Assembly (NCBI RefSeq): GCF_000298235.1
Contig: NZ_BAHE01000008.1
Location: forward strand, 62,001 to 126,000
DNA from: Gordonia namibiensis NBRC 108229
GTDB lineage: Bacteria; Actinomycetota; Actinomycetes; Mycobacteriales; Mycobacteriaceae
Reading direction: 5' to 3'
DNA length: 64,000 bases
A model generated the notes under the pieces. The model did no database searches, was not told the origin of the DNA, and was given only the letters and a program-made list of their open reading frames with translations. A program made the translations under genes and the position numbers. This document shows positions 53,543 to 61,614 of the stretch, in pieces. Position 1 is the first letter of the stretch; each line of letters starts with the position of its first letter.

Positions 53543-54757
53543 ATGACCGCAACCGTGCCCACGAGCACGTCGGCCGCCGGCACCACCGACGAACGGCTCG
53601 ACGAGGTGTTCGCCCCGATCTTCGCCCGTATCGCCGAAGGTGCGGTGGCACGCGAAGACGACCGCCGGCTCGCACACGACGAGGTGTCGTGGCTTCGCGA
53701 TGCCAAGTTCGGCGCCCTGCGCGTCCCGGTCGAGCTCGGCGGGTACGGCGCCTCGGTGCGCCAGGTGTTCCGGCTTCTCATCGACCTGGCGACCGCCGAG
53801 TCGAACCTCCCGCAGGCGCTGCGCGTGCACTGGTCGTTCGTCGAGGATCAGCTCACCGCGCTGCCCGATCCCGAGGCCGAGCGCTGGCTCCGCAAGGTCG
53901 CGGAGGGCACGCTCGTCGGCAACGCCATCACCGAACCGGGTGTCGGTGCCATCGACCGCTACCAGACCCGGTTGACGGCAGACGGTGACGCATGGCGTCT
54001 GGACGGCACCAAGTACTACAGCACCGGCAGCCTCTACTCCGACCACATCCTCGTCGCCGCCGACCAAGACGGCGAGCGCGTCTCGGTGCTCGTCGACGCC
54101 GACGCCCAGGGCGTCACCCAGCACGACGACTGGGATGGCTTCGGTCAGCGCCTGACAGCCAGCGGCACCACCGAGTTCAGCGGCGTGCAGGTGTCCGATG
54201 ACCGAATCCTCGGCCCGGGCTACGGCTCCGCCGGCCGGACCTACGCGACGTCCTACCTCCAGCTCGTGCAGCTGTCGGTGCTCGCGGGCATCGCGCAGCG
54301 CGCCACCGACGACGTGTCCGAGTGGGTCCGTGAACGCAAGCGCACCTTCACCCACTCGACCGCCGACCTGCCCCGCCACGATCCGCTGGTGCAGCAGGTC
54401 ATCGGCCGGCTGACTGCCGCCGCCTATTCGGCGCGCACGATCGTCCTCGACATCGCCGATCAGCTCGACCGACTCGCCGAGACCGGCTGGCAGGACGAGG
54501 AGCTGCTCGACAAGGTCGAATTCGACGTCGCCCGCGCACAGGCGACCGTCATCCCGCTCGTGCTCGACGCGACCACCCAACTGTTCGAGGTCGGCGGTGC
54601 GTCGATCACCTCCGAGCGGCTGCGCCTCGACCGCCACTGGCGCAACGCCCGGGTGATCTCGGTGCACAACCCGCTGATCTTCAAGCTGCAGGCCATCGGT
54701 GACCACGTCCTCAACGGCACCGATCTGCCCTACGCGTGGAGTGCCGGCCAGAAGTAG
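53543..54757 (+). CDS. DszC/SfnC-like flavin-dependent monooxygenase (acyl-CoA-dehydrogenase fold)
   Basis: 404 residues. It has the ACAD architecture but the DszC-like text: RDAKFGALRVPVELGGYGAS, FVGNAITE-type LVGNAITEPGVGAIDRYQTR, and LDGTKYYSTGSLYSDHILV. It lacks the catalytic Glu setting of dehydrogenases. DszC oxidises dibenzothiophene with FMNH2 and O2; homologues oxidise sulfones, indoles or other organosulfur compounds. The ATG follows GAAAGGA. It is divergent from the thiolase-crotonase fusion (196-bp gap) and precedes the WS/DGAT-like gene by 17 bp. A reductase partner is not nearby. Confidence 0.8.
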   Translation: MTATVPTSTSAAGTTDERLDEVFAPIFARIAEGAVAREDDRRLAHDEVSWLRDAKFGALRVPVELGGYGASVRQVFRLLIDLATAESNLPQALRVHWSFVEDQLTALPDPEAERWLRKVAEGTLVGNAITEPGVGAIDRYQTRLTADGDAWRLDGTKYYSTGSLYSDHILVAADQDGERVSVLVDADAQGVTQHDDWDGFGQRLTASGTTEFSGVQVSDDRILGPGYGSAGRTYATSYLQLVQLSVLAGIAQRATDDVSEWVRERKRTFTHSTADLPRHDPLVQQVIGRLTAAAYSARTIVLDIADQLDRLAETGWQDEELLDKVEFDVARAQATVIPLVLDATTQLFEVGGASITSERLRLDRHWRNARVISVHNPLIFKLQAIGDHVLNGTDLPYAWSAGQK

Positions 54758-54774
54758 CGGGCTACCCTGGCCGC

Positions 54775-56070
54775 ATGCAGCGGATGGCGGCGGCGGACGC
54801 CGCATCGTACTGGATGTCCGAACGCATCCCGAACGACCAGTTCCTGCTGTACTGCTTTGCCGCACCGTCGATCTCACTCGACGAATGTGCCCGGCGACTG
54901 CTGGCGCGGGCGAGGCGCGTCGACGACCTGTGTCTACGGGTCCACGACGTCCCGGCGACCGCCGACCGTCCGTACTGGGTCTCCGCCGAACCCACATCCG
55001 ACCAGGTCCGCGTCGACACCACGTCGCGGACCTGGTCGTCGTCTCTGGAGGCCGTTGGCGGACTCGTCGCCGATCAGCTGGTGCCGTCCCGCGCGGCCTG
55101 GCGCCTGCATCTGTTCGGTCCGGTGACCGATCTCCCGACGGGCGAGGGTGAGTCGGTCACGGGAGTTGTTGTCGTGCTGCAGATCTCGCACGCACTCGGC
55201 GACGGACGACGCGCATCGCAGATCGCACGAGATCTGTTCACCGCGCCGTACGACAATGAGCGCCGGTTGGGAGCCTTCGGAGTGCCAGGGCCGGTTCGCG
55301 AGGTCGGGACCGTCGTGCTCGGCGCGCTGCGGTTCCCGAGTGAGTTCGTCAGGACGATCCGACGCGGTATGCAGGTCGCTCGAGTTGGGGGACAGGCGAA
55401 TCCGGGGACACCGGGTTATCCGTTGACACGGCTGAACCGCAACCCCGGACCGCGGAGGCTCCTGCGGGTCATCGTGGTGGACCGCGAGCGTCTGACCGCA
55501 GCCGGGTCTCCGGTCACCGTCGTCGTGCTGACCGCGATCTCGCAGGCTCTACCGCGATACCTCGGCGAGGATTGCATACGTCTCGGTGTGGAGCTGACCG
55601 TCGGGCGATCAGAGAGATCAGAGGCGCGCAACAACTTCCGCAATGTGGGGATCGACCTGCACGTCGAAGTCGACGACTCTGCGGAACGGGCTCGGCTCAT
55701 TCGCGGTGAGATCGACGCCGCCCGCGCCGCGGACGCCGACCCGGCACGAGTCGCGCAGCGACGCGTATCGGAGGTGACCCCGGCGATTCTCACGCGGTGG
55801 GGCATCCGGGCCTTCGACCTCGACACCCGGCCGGAGACGGTCACCGGTGTCACCGTGGTGTCCTCGGTGGACCGCGGTGCTGCCGACTTCGACCTCGACG
55901 GCGGCGAGATCCTGTTCACCACCGGCTTTCCCGCGCTGTCGCCGGTTCAGGGGCTCACCCACGGGGTGCACGGCATCGGCGACCGGGTCGCGGTGTCGGT
56001 GACCACCAGCCCGGAGATCATGCCCGACGTCGACCGGTATGTGGAGTTGTTGCGAGCGGCTCTCGCGTAA
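54775..56070 (+). CDS. WS/DGAT-like acyltransferase with variant motif
   Basis: 431 residues of the wax ester synthase/diacylglycerol acyltransferase family. The catalytic HHxxxDG motif reads SHALGDG (138-144), so the first His is Ser138 while His139 and Asp143 remain. Other landmarks: MQRMAAADAASYWMSERIPN at the N-terminus and ARNNFRNVGIDLHVEVDD near 300. Mature WS/DGATs esterify fatty alcohols or diacylglycerol with acyl-CoA for storage lipid; this may be a divergent or inactive one. TACCCT, 6 nt before the ATG, suggests a leaderless start. Confidence 0.75.
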   Translation: MQRMAAADAASYWMSERIPNDQFLLYCFAAPSISLDECARRLLARARRVDDLCLRVHDVPATADRPYWVSAEPTSDQVRVDTTSRTWSSSLEAVGGLVADQLVPSRAAWRLHLFGPVTDLPTGEGESVTGVVVVLQISHALGDGRRASQIARDLFTAPYDNERRLGAFGVPGPVREVGTVVLGALRFPSEFVRTIRRGMQVARVGGQANPGTPGYPLTRLNRNPGPRRLLRVIVVDRERLTAAGSPVTVVVLTAISQALPRYLGEDCIRLGVELTVGRSERSEARNNFRNVGIDLHVEVDDSAERARLIRGEIDAARAADADPARVAQRRVSEVTPAILTRWGIRAFDLDTRPETVTGVTVVSSVDRGAADFDLDGGEILFTTGFPALSPVQGLTHGVHGIGDRVAVSVTTSPEIMPDVDRYVELLRAALA

Positions 56071-56137
56071 CCGTTTCCTTCCCGCGATTGGGATTCCTTC
56101 GCGCGGGCGCTACCCGCCAAGCGGTAAGGAAATGGTT
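56069..56137. terminator. Imperfect hairpin between convergent genes
   Basis: 17-bp arms AACCGTTTCCTTCCCGC and GCGGTAAGGAAATGGTT pair at 15 of 17 positions across a 35-bp loop that contains smaller GC-rich inverted repeats. It starts at the stop codon of the WS/DGAT-like gene and ends 39 bp before the convergent repeat-protein gene. Confidence 0.5.
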
Positions 56138-56175
56138 GCGCGAGAATGCCTACGAGGCGACCCGGTCAGCTGAGG

Positions 56176-57102
56176 TCAGCCCTTCGGGTACCCGTTGGTG
56201 TCCGCCGGGGCGGCGTCACCGTTGCCGTTGCCGCCGGAACCCTTGGGGCCGCGGGTGAGCCGCTTGGGCAGACGCTCGGCGAGACCGCCGAGGGGAGCCA
56301 CCGTCTGGTTCAGGAGGTCCACTGTCTCGGCGAGCTCGTGCACCGTGTCCTGCATGGCGATCAGATTCGGTGCGAGCTGACCGATCACCTCGGTCAGCTC
56401 GGTGATCCGGTCCAGCGGGCCGCCGGGTGCGATGGCGCGCTCGATCGCACCGCCTTCGCCGACCAGCTGGTCCAGGAGGCCGGCCTCGGCAGCGAACCGG
56501 TCCAGGATGCCGCCGGGCTCGGTGACTTTCTCCAACATGCCGTCGGGTGCGGTGAGCTTGTCGACGATGCCACCCTCGGAGGTGAGGCGTTCGAGGATGC
56601 CCTCGTTCTCGGTGAACTGGTCGACGACACCACCGGGGCGAGTCAGGCGGTCGAGCGGACCGTCCTTTGCGGTCAGACGCATCAGGATGCCGCGTTCGTC
56701 GGCCATCTGGTCCAGGAGTCCGCCCTTGGCGGTGAGTTTCTCCAACGGGCCGTCGGGTGCGGTAAGGCGGTCGATGACGCCGCCTGGGTTGAGAAGTCGT
56801 TCCAACGGTCCATCGGTCGCGAGGATGCGTCCGAACGGCCGGTCCGGGCCGAGCAGCTCCGACAACTGGCTGAGCAGCGCCATCGGGGTGCGCGCGACGT
56901 TCACGCTGTCGTCGTCGAGGCCCACCGCATGGGTCAATTCGTTCTGGACGCTGCCGGCGGTGATCCGCGCGATGGTCACCGCTGATTCGGCCGCATCCAG
57001 CACAACCCCCGCCACCGCGAATCCCAGCCGGAACGGCATCTCGATGAGCGAGCGTGCCGGGTCGGCCCCGGTGGGCGCGCTTCGTTCGGGAAGAGACTCC
57101 AT
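56176..57102 (-). CDS. Protein with 14 tandem decapeptide repeats
   Basis: 308 residues, no family recognised. A hydrophobic N-terminal segment (MPFRLGFAVAGVVLDAAES, about 22-40) could bind a membrane or lipid surface. Residues 98-237 are 14 uninterrupted 10-residue repeats with the pattern G-(P/V/I/L)-(L/I/V)-(D/E)-(R/K/Q)-hydrophobic-(T/A)-x-x-(G/D/E); a degenerate fifteenth precedes them. A leucine-rich helix follows (LAETVDLLNQTVAPL), then a Gly/Asn-rich polar tail ending NGYPKG. No signal peptide cleavage site. TAGTGT 8 nt before the ATG at 57102 suggests a leaderless start. Convergent with the WS/DGAT-like gene. Confidence 0.75.
   Translation of the reverse strand: MESLPERSAPTGADPARSLIEMPFRLGFAVAGVVLDAAESAVTIARITAGSVQNELTHAVGLDDDSVNVARTPMALLSQLSELLGPDRPFGRILATDGPLERLLNPGGVIDRLTAPDGPLEKLTAKGGLLDQMADERGILMRLTAKDGPLDRLTRPGGVVDQFTENEGILERLTSEGGIVDKLTAPDGMLEKVTEPGGILDRFAAEAGLLDQLVGEGGAIERAIAPGGPLDRITELTEVIGQLAPNLIAMQDTVHELAETVDLLNQTVAPLGGLAERLPKRLTRGPKGSGGNGNGDAAPADTNGYPKG
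56392..56811. repeat. 14 x 30-bp coding repeat (decapeptide units)
   Basis: DNA counterpart of residues 98-237 of the repeat protein. Units share GGxCCG-like starts but differ at many third positions, so the array is old rather than recently expanded. Examples of units: GPLERLLNPG, GVIDRLTAPD, GPLEKLTAKG. Confidence 0.9.
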
Positions 57103-57157
57103 GGTTCTCGACACTAGGCCACCGGCTTCTGATCGTGGGTCAACGTCGGGTGATTAG

Positions 57158-57171
57158 TGGTCAGGTGACCA
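57158..57171. promoter_or_regulatory. Palindrome upstream of the decapeptide-repeat gene
   Basis: TGGTCA-GG-TGACCA, perfect 6-bp arms, 56 bp upstream of the repeat-protein start and 12 bp after the HhH-GPD gene. Candidate operator; no regulator is adjacent. Confidence 0.35.
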
Positions 57172-57182
57172 ACATCGGACCG

Positions 57183-57755
57183 CTACTCCTTCGCGGCCTT
57201 CGCTGCCGCCTTGGCCGCCTTCTTGAAGTCGCGGACCTTCTGCAGCGAATCGGGGTCGACGACGTCGGCGACCGAGCGGTATCCCTGCTTGCTGTAGTCA
57301 CCTGCGACCTTGGTCCAGCCGGACGGCTTCACGTCGAGCTGCTTGGCGACGAGGGCGACGAAGATCTTCGCCTTCTGCTCACCGAAGCCGGGCAGATCGC
57401 GAAGGCGCTTCATCAGGTCGGCGCCGCTGCTCGCCTCGGTCCAGATGCGGGAGGCGTCCCCGCCGTACTCCTCGGCGACGACCTTCGCGAGCGCCTGCAC
57501 ACGTCCCGCCATCGAGCGACCGTAGCGGTGGATGGCCGGGGGAGTGGAGCACAGGTCCGCGAAGGCCTCGGGGTCGGCGTCGGCGATCTCGACCGGGTCC
57601 ATCGTGCCGAAGCGGTCGCGGATCTTGGCCGGTCCGGCGAAGGCACGTTCCATCGGGAACTGTTGATCCAGCAACATCCCGACGAGCAGGGCGAACGAAT
57701 CGGTCGAGAGCAGTTCGTCGGCCGCGGGTTCCTGGGCGATCTGGATCTTCGGCAT
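57183..57755 (-). CDS. HhH-GPD-type base-excision repair-like protein
   Basis: 190 residues of the uncharacterised HhH-GPD group found in actinomycetes. The N-terminal helices (FALLVGMLLDQQFPMERAFA) and the helix-hairpin-helix LPGFGEQKAKIFVALVAKQL near 120-140 are clear. After the hairpin, where glycosylases have a catalytic Asp, the text is DVKPSGWTKVAGDYS, so Asp142 or Asp152 are only candidates and activity is uncertain. The C-terminus is a Lys/Ala tail that could bind DNA. Confidence 0.82.
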   Translation of the reverse strand: MPKIQIAQEPAADELLSTDSFALLVGMLLDQQFPMERAFAGPAKIRDRFGTMDPVEIADADPEAFADLCSTPPAIHRYGRSMAGRVQALAKVVAEEYGGDASRIWTEASSGADLMKRLRDLPGFGEQKAKIFVALVAKQLDVKPSGWTKVAGDYSKQGYRSVADVVDPDSLQKVRDFKKAAKAAAKAAKE

Positions 57756-57804
57756 GGGATCGATTCTGGCAGACGCGGTACGCGCGCCGCTCTAGACTGC
57801 CCCC

Positions 57805-58338
57805 ATGATCAGCGGGGAGAGCATGACGGGGCGAGCAGGATCACGGGCAGCGTTCCGGGCGGGCATCGGTGCGGTGATCGTCGGGCTGGTGGCGGCGCTC
57901 GTCGGCGTCGTCGGGCCGGGGAGTGCGAGTGCGATCCCCGACTACACCGAACCGAACTACGTCACGACGCTGAACTGCACCTCGGCCAATCCATGGCCGG
58001 CCGGTCCGGTGAAGATCCGCGTCGACGTGTTCAACGACATCCGGTTCCCGGCGGATGGCCTGCCCGGACCGGCGATCGCGCTCATCGGCACCGATCGCGC
58101 GAAACCCGTTGCGCTGGAATACACCTACGACGTCACGGTGTCGTGGCGAAACCTGCGAACCGGGCGCACCGGCACCGTCTTCGTGCCGGGGCGCGGATTC
58201 ACCGTCAAGTGGCAGATCGACATCCATCCGGGTCGTGGTCCGGTTGTCTTCACGATCAAGCAGAAGCTCGGCGCCCTGGCATTCGTCCCGATGGTCAATC
58301 CGCAGTACTCGTCGTGCAGCGGGCGGGCGACAGCTTGA
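57805..58338 (+). CDS. Exported protein, WxN..TG family, 177 aa
   Basis: Signal peptide of about 42 residues (hydrophobic AVIVGLVAALVGVVG, cleavage near ASA-IP). The mature part is a small beta-rich domain with two Cys (LNCTSAN and YSSCSG) likely paired. VSWRNLRTGRTGTV matches VSWLNVDTGRTGTT of the protein at 61615-62448. TAGACT at 57793-57798, 6 nt before the ATG, indicates a leaderless start. Function unknown. Confidence 0.7.
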   Translation: MISGESMTGRAGSRAAFRAGIGAVIVGLVAALVGVVGPGSASAIPDYTEPNYVTTLNCTSANPWPAGPVKIRVDVFNDIRFPADGLPGPAIALIGTDRAKPVALEYTYDVTVSWRNLRTGRTGTVFVPGRGFTVKWQIDIHPGRGPVVFTIKQKLGALAFVPMVNPQYSSCSGRATA

Positions 58339-58347
58339 CAGAGACGA

Positions 58348-59052
58348 TCAGCGTCGACGCAGGCGTTCGCTGAGTCCGCCGACGAGCAGGTACTGCGCGG
58401 CGAAGTAGCTGGCGAGCACCCACGCCTCGCCGGCCATCCGTAGTCGCGGGTCGGTGACGAGGTGACGGCGGTTGATGATCGCCAGGTCCGACAGCAGGAA
58501 CGTCAGCCCGCCGATCCGCAACCGCGGCTGCGGGGCAGACATGGCGCTCGCGGTCGCCGACATCGTCGCCAGGGTGTTGCCGTAGGTGCCCAGGACGGGC
58601 AGCAGTGCCGGCCGGTGACGGGCCAGCACCGCGGCCGACTCGGCGAGCACCCCGACGCGGGGGAGCAGCTGTTTCGCCGAGGGCCGGGCACCCGCACGCC
58701 ACATCGTCGCCGTGTAGCTCAACTGGGCGCCGGCGAACAGCGTCGCACCGAGACGCAGGTAGCGGTCCTTGGCGACCGGCTCGGTCTCGAACTCCTCGAG
58801 CAGCATCAGTCGGTCGCCGGCCATCGAGAACGCCAGCGCTCCCGCCAATCCGGCGTTGTCGAGGGCGTCGCGCTCCCGCGCCCCGGCCGCCGCCTGTGCC
58901 ACCAGCAACAGCATCGGCAGCGGCTTGGTGAGGCCCGCCGCCCGCCGGTGCCCGAGAGCACCGGCGACGGTGGCCGCCGCCGTCGTCGCCGCGTAGGCGA
59001 GGTCGAAGGCCCGTTGCCCGGACAGGCGACGGTCGGGCAGGCGGCGACCCAT
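58348..59052 (-). CDS. YhhN-family membrane protein (lysoplasmalogenase-like)
   Basis: 234 residues with about seven to eight hydrophobic segments. Landmarks are AGLTKPLPMLLLVAQAA near the N-terminus, FSMAGDRLMLLEEF (conserved Asp of the YhhN/TMEM86 family) and the terminal GGLTFLLSDLAIINRRHLV. The animal homologue TMEM86B cleaves the vinyl ether bond of lysoplasmalogen; the bacterial role is not settled. The ATG at 59052 lies 7 bp after the lipase-like gene, so the two are probably one transcript. Confidence 0.78.
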   Translation of the reverse strand: MGRRLPDRRLSGQRAFDLAYAATTAAATVAGALGHRRAAGLTKPLPMLLLVAQAAAGARERDALDNAGLAGALAFSMAGDRLMLLEEFETEPVAKDRYLRLGATLFAGAQLSYTATMWRAGARPSAKQLLPRVGVLAESAAVLARHRPALLPVLGTYGNTLATMSATASAMSAPQPRLRIGGLTFLLSDLAIINRRHLVTDPRLRMAGEAWVLASYFAAQYLLVGGLSERLRRR

Positions 59053-59059
59053 CACCGAC

Positions 59060-60343
59060 TCACTTCAGGATTTTGGCGATGAAGGCGCGGATGTCGTTGT
59101 CGGACAACTTCGCCGACTGCGCAGCGTCGAGGGTGAGGTAGGTGCGGGCCTGGACCTTGCGGTCGGCACGCGCCTCGTTCAGGTACTTCAGCGACAGCGG
59201 CACGACGACCGACGTGTCCTGGAGCGACTGGGTCATGAGCACCGGCTTGACGAAGCCACGGCTCGGCAGGTCGGTGGCCTCGGTGAGCAGGTTGGTCAGC
59301 TCCGTGTTGCCCGACACCGGCTTCGCGAACAGGGAGCCGATGGCGAGACCGTCGACGTTCTTACGGAACTCGGTGATGCATTCGTTGGCGGCCTTGGCCA
59401 TCCACTTCTTACCGGTGTCGGTGAGCAGCGAGTCGACGTCGAGCTTCGGGTTCACGTTGCGGATCGCGCTGAGGGTGTACAGCGCGTCGGCGGCGAGACC
59501 GGACGGGATGCTCGCCGACGACGGTCCGAGATTGGCGAGGAGCGCACCGAATTCGGCGGGGATCGACGTCGCCGCCGCACCCTTGAAGTCCAGCGAGTTG
59601 CGCGGCTGCAGCTTCGGCGCCAGGCGGGCCAGCGTGATCGCGGCCGCGGCACCCTGTCCCTCGCCGACGACGGCCCACGAGCGGGACAGGTTGTCGGTGA
59701 CGTCGCGGGCGGCACTCACCGCGTCGACGATGTTGCGGGCGGTGGCCTCGAGGTCGTAGTACTGCGGGGTTCCCGGCGTCCCGACGCCCGCGTAATCGGT
59801 GGAGACGACGGCGTAACCGCGGCCGAGCCATCGGCTCAGTTCGGTGGTGTCGTCCTTGGTCGGACGCTCCGACGGGGCGCACTTGTCGGCGATGCCGCGC
59901 GAGCCATGGGCCCAGGCGACGACCGGCCAGCCGCCGGCGGGTGCCCGGCCGGCCGGGACCATCAGCACGCCCGACGACAGATGTGCCTTGCCGTCGGCGC
60001 CGGTGCTCCAGTAGGTGAAGTCGTTGCCGGAGGCGGAACCGGCCACCATTCGGCCACGGGGCAGGTCACGGTTGGCGTAGACGGCACCCGGCGCCTGGCC
60101 GGGACCACGGGCGTCGATCGTGCCCGCGTTGTCGTCGGCGGGCGCGCCCGTGTCCTCATCCGTGGCGTCGGTGGTGGAGCCGAGCGAGGGGGTGCTGGTC
60201 GACGGGGTGGTCGTGGTGGGTTCCGCGGCGGCCTCGGCGACGAGGCCGAACGAGGTCAGGCCCATGGTGAGGGCTGCGGCGACCGCGACCGTGCGGGCGA
60301 TGGAGGCACTCCGACGGGTTGAAGAGATGCCGTGCGTATTCAT
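59060..60343 (-). CDS. Secreted lipase-family protein lacking the catalytic serine
   Basis: 427 residues: a signal peptide ending near AEAAAEP (about 40), a Thr/Ser/Asp-rich linker, then the secretory-lipase (LIP) alpha/beta-hydrolase fold with the oxyanion text VVAWAHGSRGIADKCAPS and YAVVSTDYAGVGTPG. The nucleophile elbow reads VVGEGQGAAAA, so Glu228 replaces the Ser of GxSxG. The Asp region (QSLQDTSVVVPL) is kept, but I see no His in the terminal segment (YLTLDAAQSAK). It may be a non-enzymatic binding protein. Start ATG 60343 (MNTHG). Confidence 0.78.
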   Translation of the reverse strand: MNTHGISSTRRSASIARTVAVAAALTMGLTSFGLVAEAAAEPTTTTPSTSTPSLGSTTDATDEDTGAPADDNAGTIDARGPGQAPGAVYANRDLPRGRMVAGSASGNDFTYWSTGADGKAHLSSGVLMVPAGRAPAGGWPVVAWAHGSRGIADKCAPSERPTKDDTTELSRWLGRGYAVVSTDYAGVGTPGTPQYYDLEATARNIVDAVSAARDVTDNLSRSWAVVGEGQGAAAAITLARLAPKLQPRNSLDFKGAAATSIPAEFGALLANLGPSSASIPSGLAADALYTLSAIRNVNPKLDVDSLLTDTGKKWMAKAANECITEFRKNVDGLAIGSLFAKPVSGNTELTNLLTEATDLPSRGFVKPVLMTQSLQDTSVVVPLSLKYLNEARADRKVQARTYLTLDAAQSAKLSDNDIRAFIAKILK

Positions 60344-60414
60344 GTGTCGTCTATTCGTTCGGTGTGACGGGTGGAAGGTCAACGGCGAGAGGGAGTCCCG
60401 CCGTTGATCGGGGA

Positions 60415-61305
60415 TCAGGCGTCGACGATGCCGACGGCCGGGAGGAACCAGCAGTTCTGGGAGCCGTTCTGCGCGGTGCCGAAGACGGCGGACAGGATGG
60501 TGCCCTTACCGGTCTTCACCGGGGCAAGGCGTACACCCGAGAGCAGGGGCAGGGCGGTCAGGGTGGCGCCGTTCTTGAGCGGCTCGAGGTCGGCGAAGCC
60601 GCCCTGCAGTGTGCTGGTGTTGAACCACGCGACCTGCATGGTGCCGCCCTTGCCGGCGTTCGTCGAGGCCGGCACGAATGCGTAGGCGGTCTCGCCGTTC
60701 TCGACCACGTTCATCTTGTCCGGGATGCCGGCGATCGGGAGCATGTCGAGGAGCGGCTTGAGCTCGGCGATCGGATCGGTCTTCAGTGGCCACGGGCCCG
60801 CGACCGCGCCGGCGCCCGCGGTGACCAGCCCGAGCGGGTTGTCCGGGGTGGGGGTGGTGCAGAAGGGGGCGACGGACGGGGTCAACGTCTGGATGCCCAG
60901 GCTCTTCAGCAGCGCCAGCGGATCGGTGGAAGCCACCGGCTGAGGAGTCGCCGCGGCCGGCTTGGGCTGTGACGCGTCGAAGGGCAGCGCACCGGCGCGT
61001 CCGACGACGTCCTGGACCGACAGCTGTCCTGAGCTGCCCATGACCGCCTGAGCGGCTTTGAGGGCCATCTGGTCGACGCCTGCCGACTTCAGCAGACGGA
61101 CCGCGCCGGCCAGTTCGGCGTCGAACGGGATCGAGTAGGCGCTCAGCATGTTCGGGGGGAGAAGCGGGAGCGACGGCGCGGCCGAGGCCGGGGCGGTCGA
61201 GGTGACCGCGGCTGCGGCCATCGCCACGCCCACCAAGCCCACGCCGCAGCGCCGGATTCCGCGCCGACCGATCAGGGGACGTGTGAACCGAGACGTGATG
61301 GACAT
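60415..61305 (-). CDS. Exported protein, WxN..TG family, 296 aa
   Basis: A signal peptide of about 42 residues (CGVGLVGVAMAAAAVTS, cleavage near ASAAPS). The mature region has an alanine/proline-rich linker, then a C-terminal beta domain with TMQVAWFNTSTLQGGFADL, VKTGKGTILSAVFG and NCWFLPAVGIVDA. This matches the C-terminus of the next protein upstream (61615-62448), so the two are tandem paralogues. AAGGAGTGCC fixes the ATG. Function unknown; probably periplasmic or cell-wall associated. Confidence 0.75.
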   Translation of the reverse strand: MSITSRFTRPLIGRRGIRRCGVGLVGVAMAAAAVTSTAPASAAPSLPLLPPNMLSAYSIPFDAELAGAVRLLKSAGVDQMALKAAQAVMGSSGQLSVQDVVGRAGALPFDASQPKPAAATPQPVASTDPLALLKSLGIQTLTPSVAPFCTTPTPDNPLGLVTAGAGAVAGPWPLKTDPIAELKPLLDMLPIAGIPDKMNVVENGETAYAFVPASTNAGKGGTMQVAWFNTSTLQGGFADLEPLKNGATLTALPLLSGVRLAPVKTGKGTILSAVFGTAQNGSQNCWFLPAVGIVDA

Positions 61306-61330
61306 GGCACTCCTTCAAACAGCCGAACAC

Positions 61331-61348
61331 CCCGCCACGTGTGGCGGG
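61331..61348. promoter_or_regulatory. Leader inverted repeat before the 60415 gene
   Basis: CCCGCCAC-GT-GTGGCGGG, perfect 8-bp arms, 26 bp upstream of the start. It could be an operator or an mRNA hairpin close to the ribosome-binding site. Confidence 0.4.
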
Positions 61349-61561
61349 TATGACAGATGGGACTTGAGTTAAAAGAGACCATGTGTGGGACGAGTGCGGC
61401 AAGTCGCGAGTCCGACCTGTGACATTCGCGCGATCGGCGAGATACCGACATTCCCGACGACCTGGTGTTTTGCTCCCTGGGACACTGAGGCCGGCGCCAC
61501 AGCCGCTTCGAAGGGATAACGCGACGTGATGGGTGGCGAACGTGGACAACGGTCCCGAAAA

Positions 61562-61596
61562 CAACGACACCCCGGCGATATGCCGGGGTGTCGTTG
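61562..61596 (-). terminator. Hairpin terminator after the 61615 gene
   Basis: Perfect 15-bp stem CAACGACACCCCGGC / GCCGGGGTGTCGTTG around a GATAT loop, 18 bp downstream of the stop codon on the minus strand. Confidence 0.85.
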
Positions 61597-61614
61597 GAGG
61601 AAGTCGACCGGAGG

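Larger units (their letters stand above)
61306..61614. other. Gene-free interval, 309 bp
   Basis: It separates two minus-strand genes. Besides the hairpins at 61331 and 61562, an AT-richer segment (GACTTGAGTTAAAAGAGACC, 61361-61380) suits the promoter of the 60415 gene. No ORF is credible. Confidence 0.6.
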
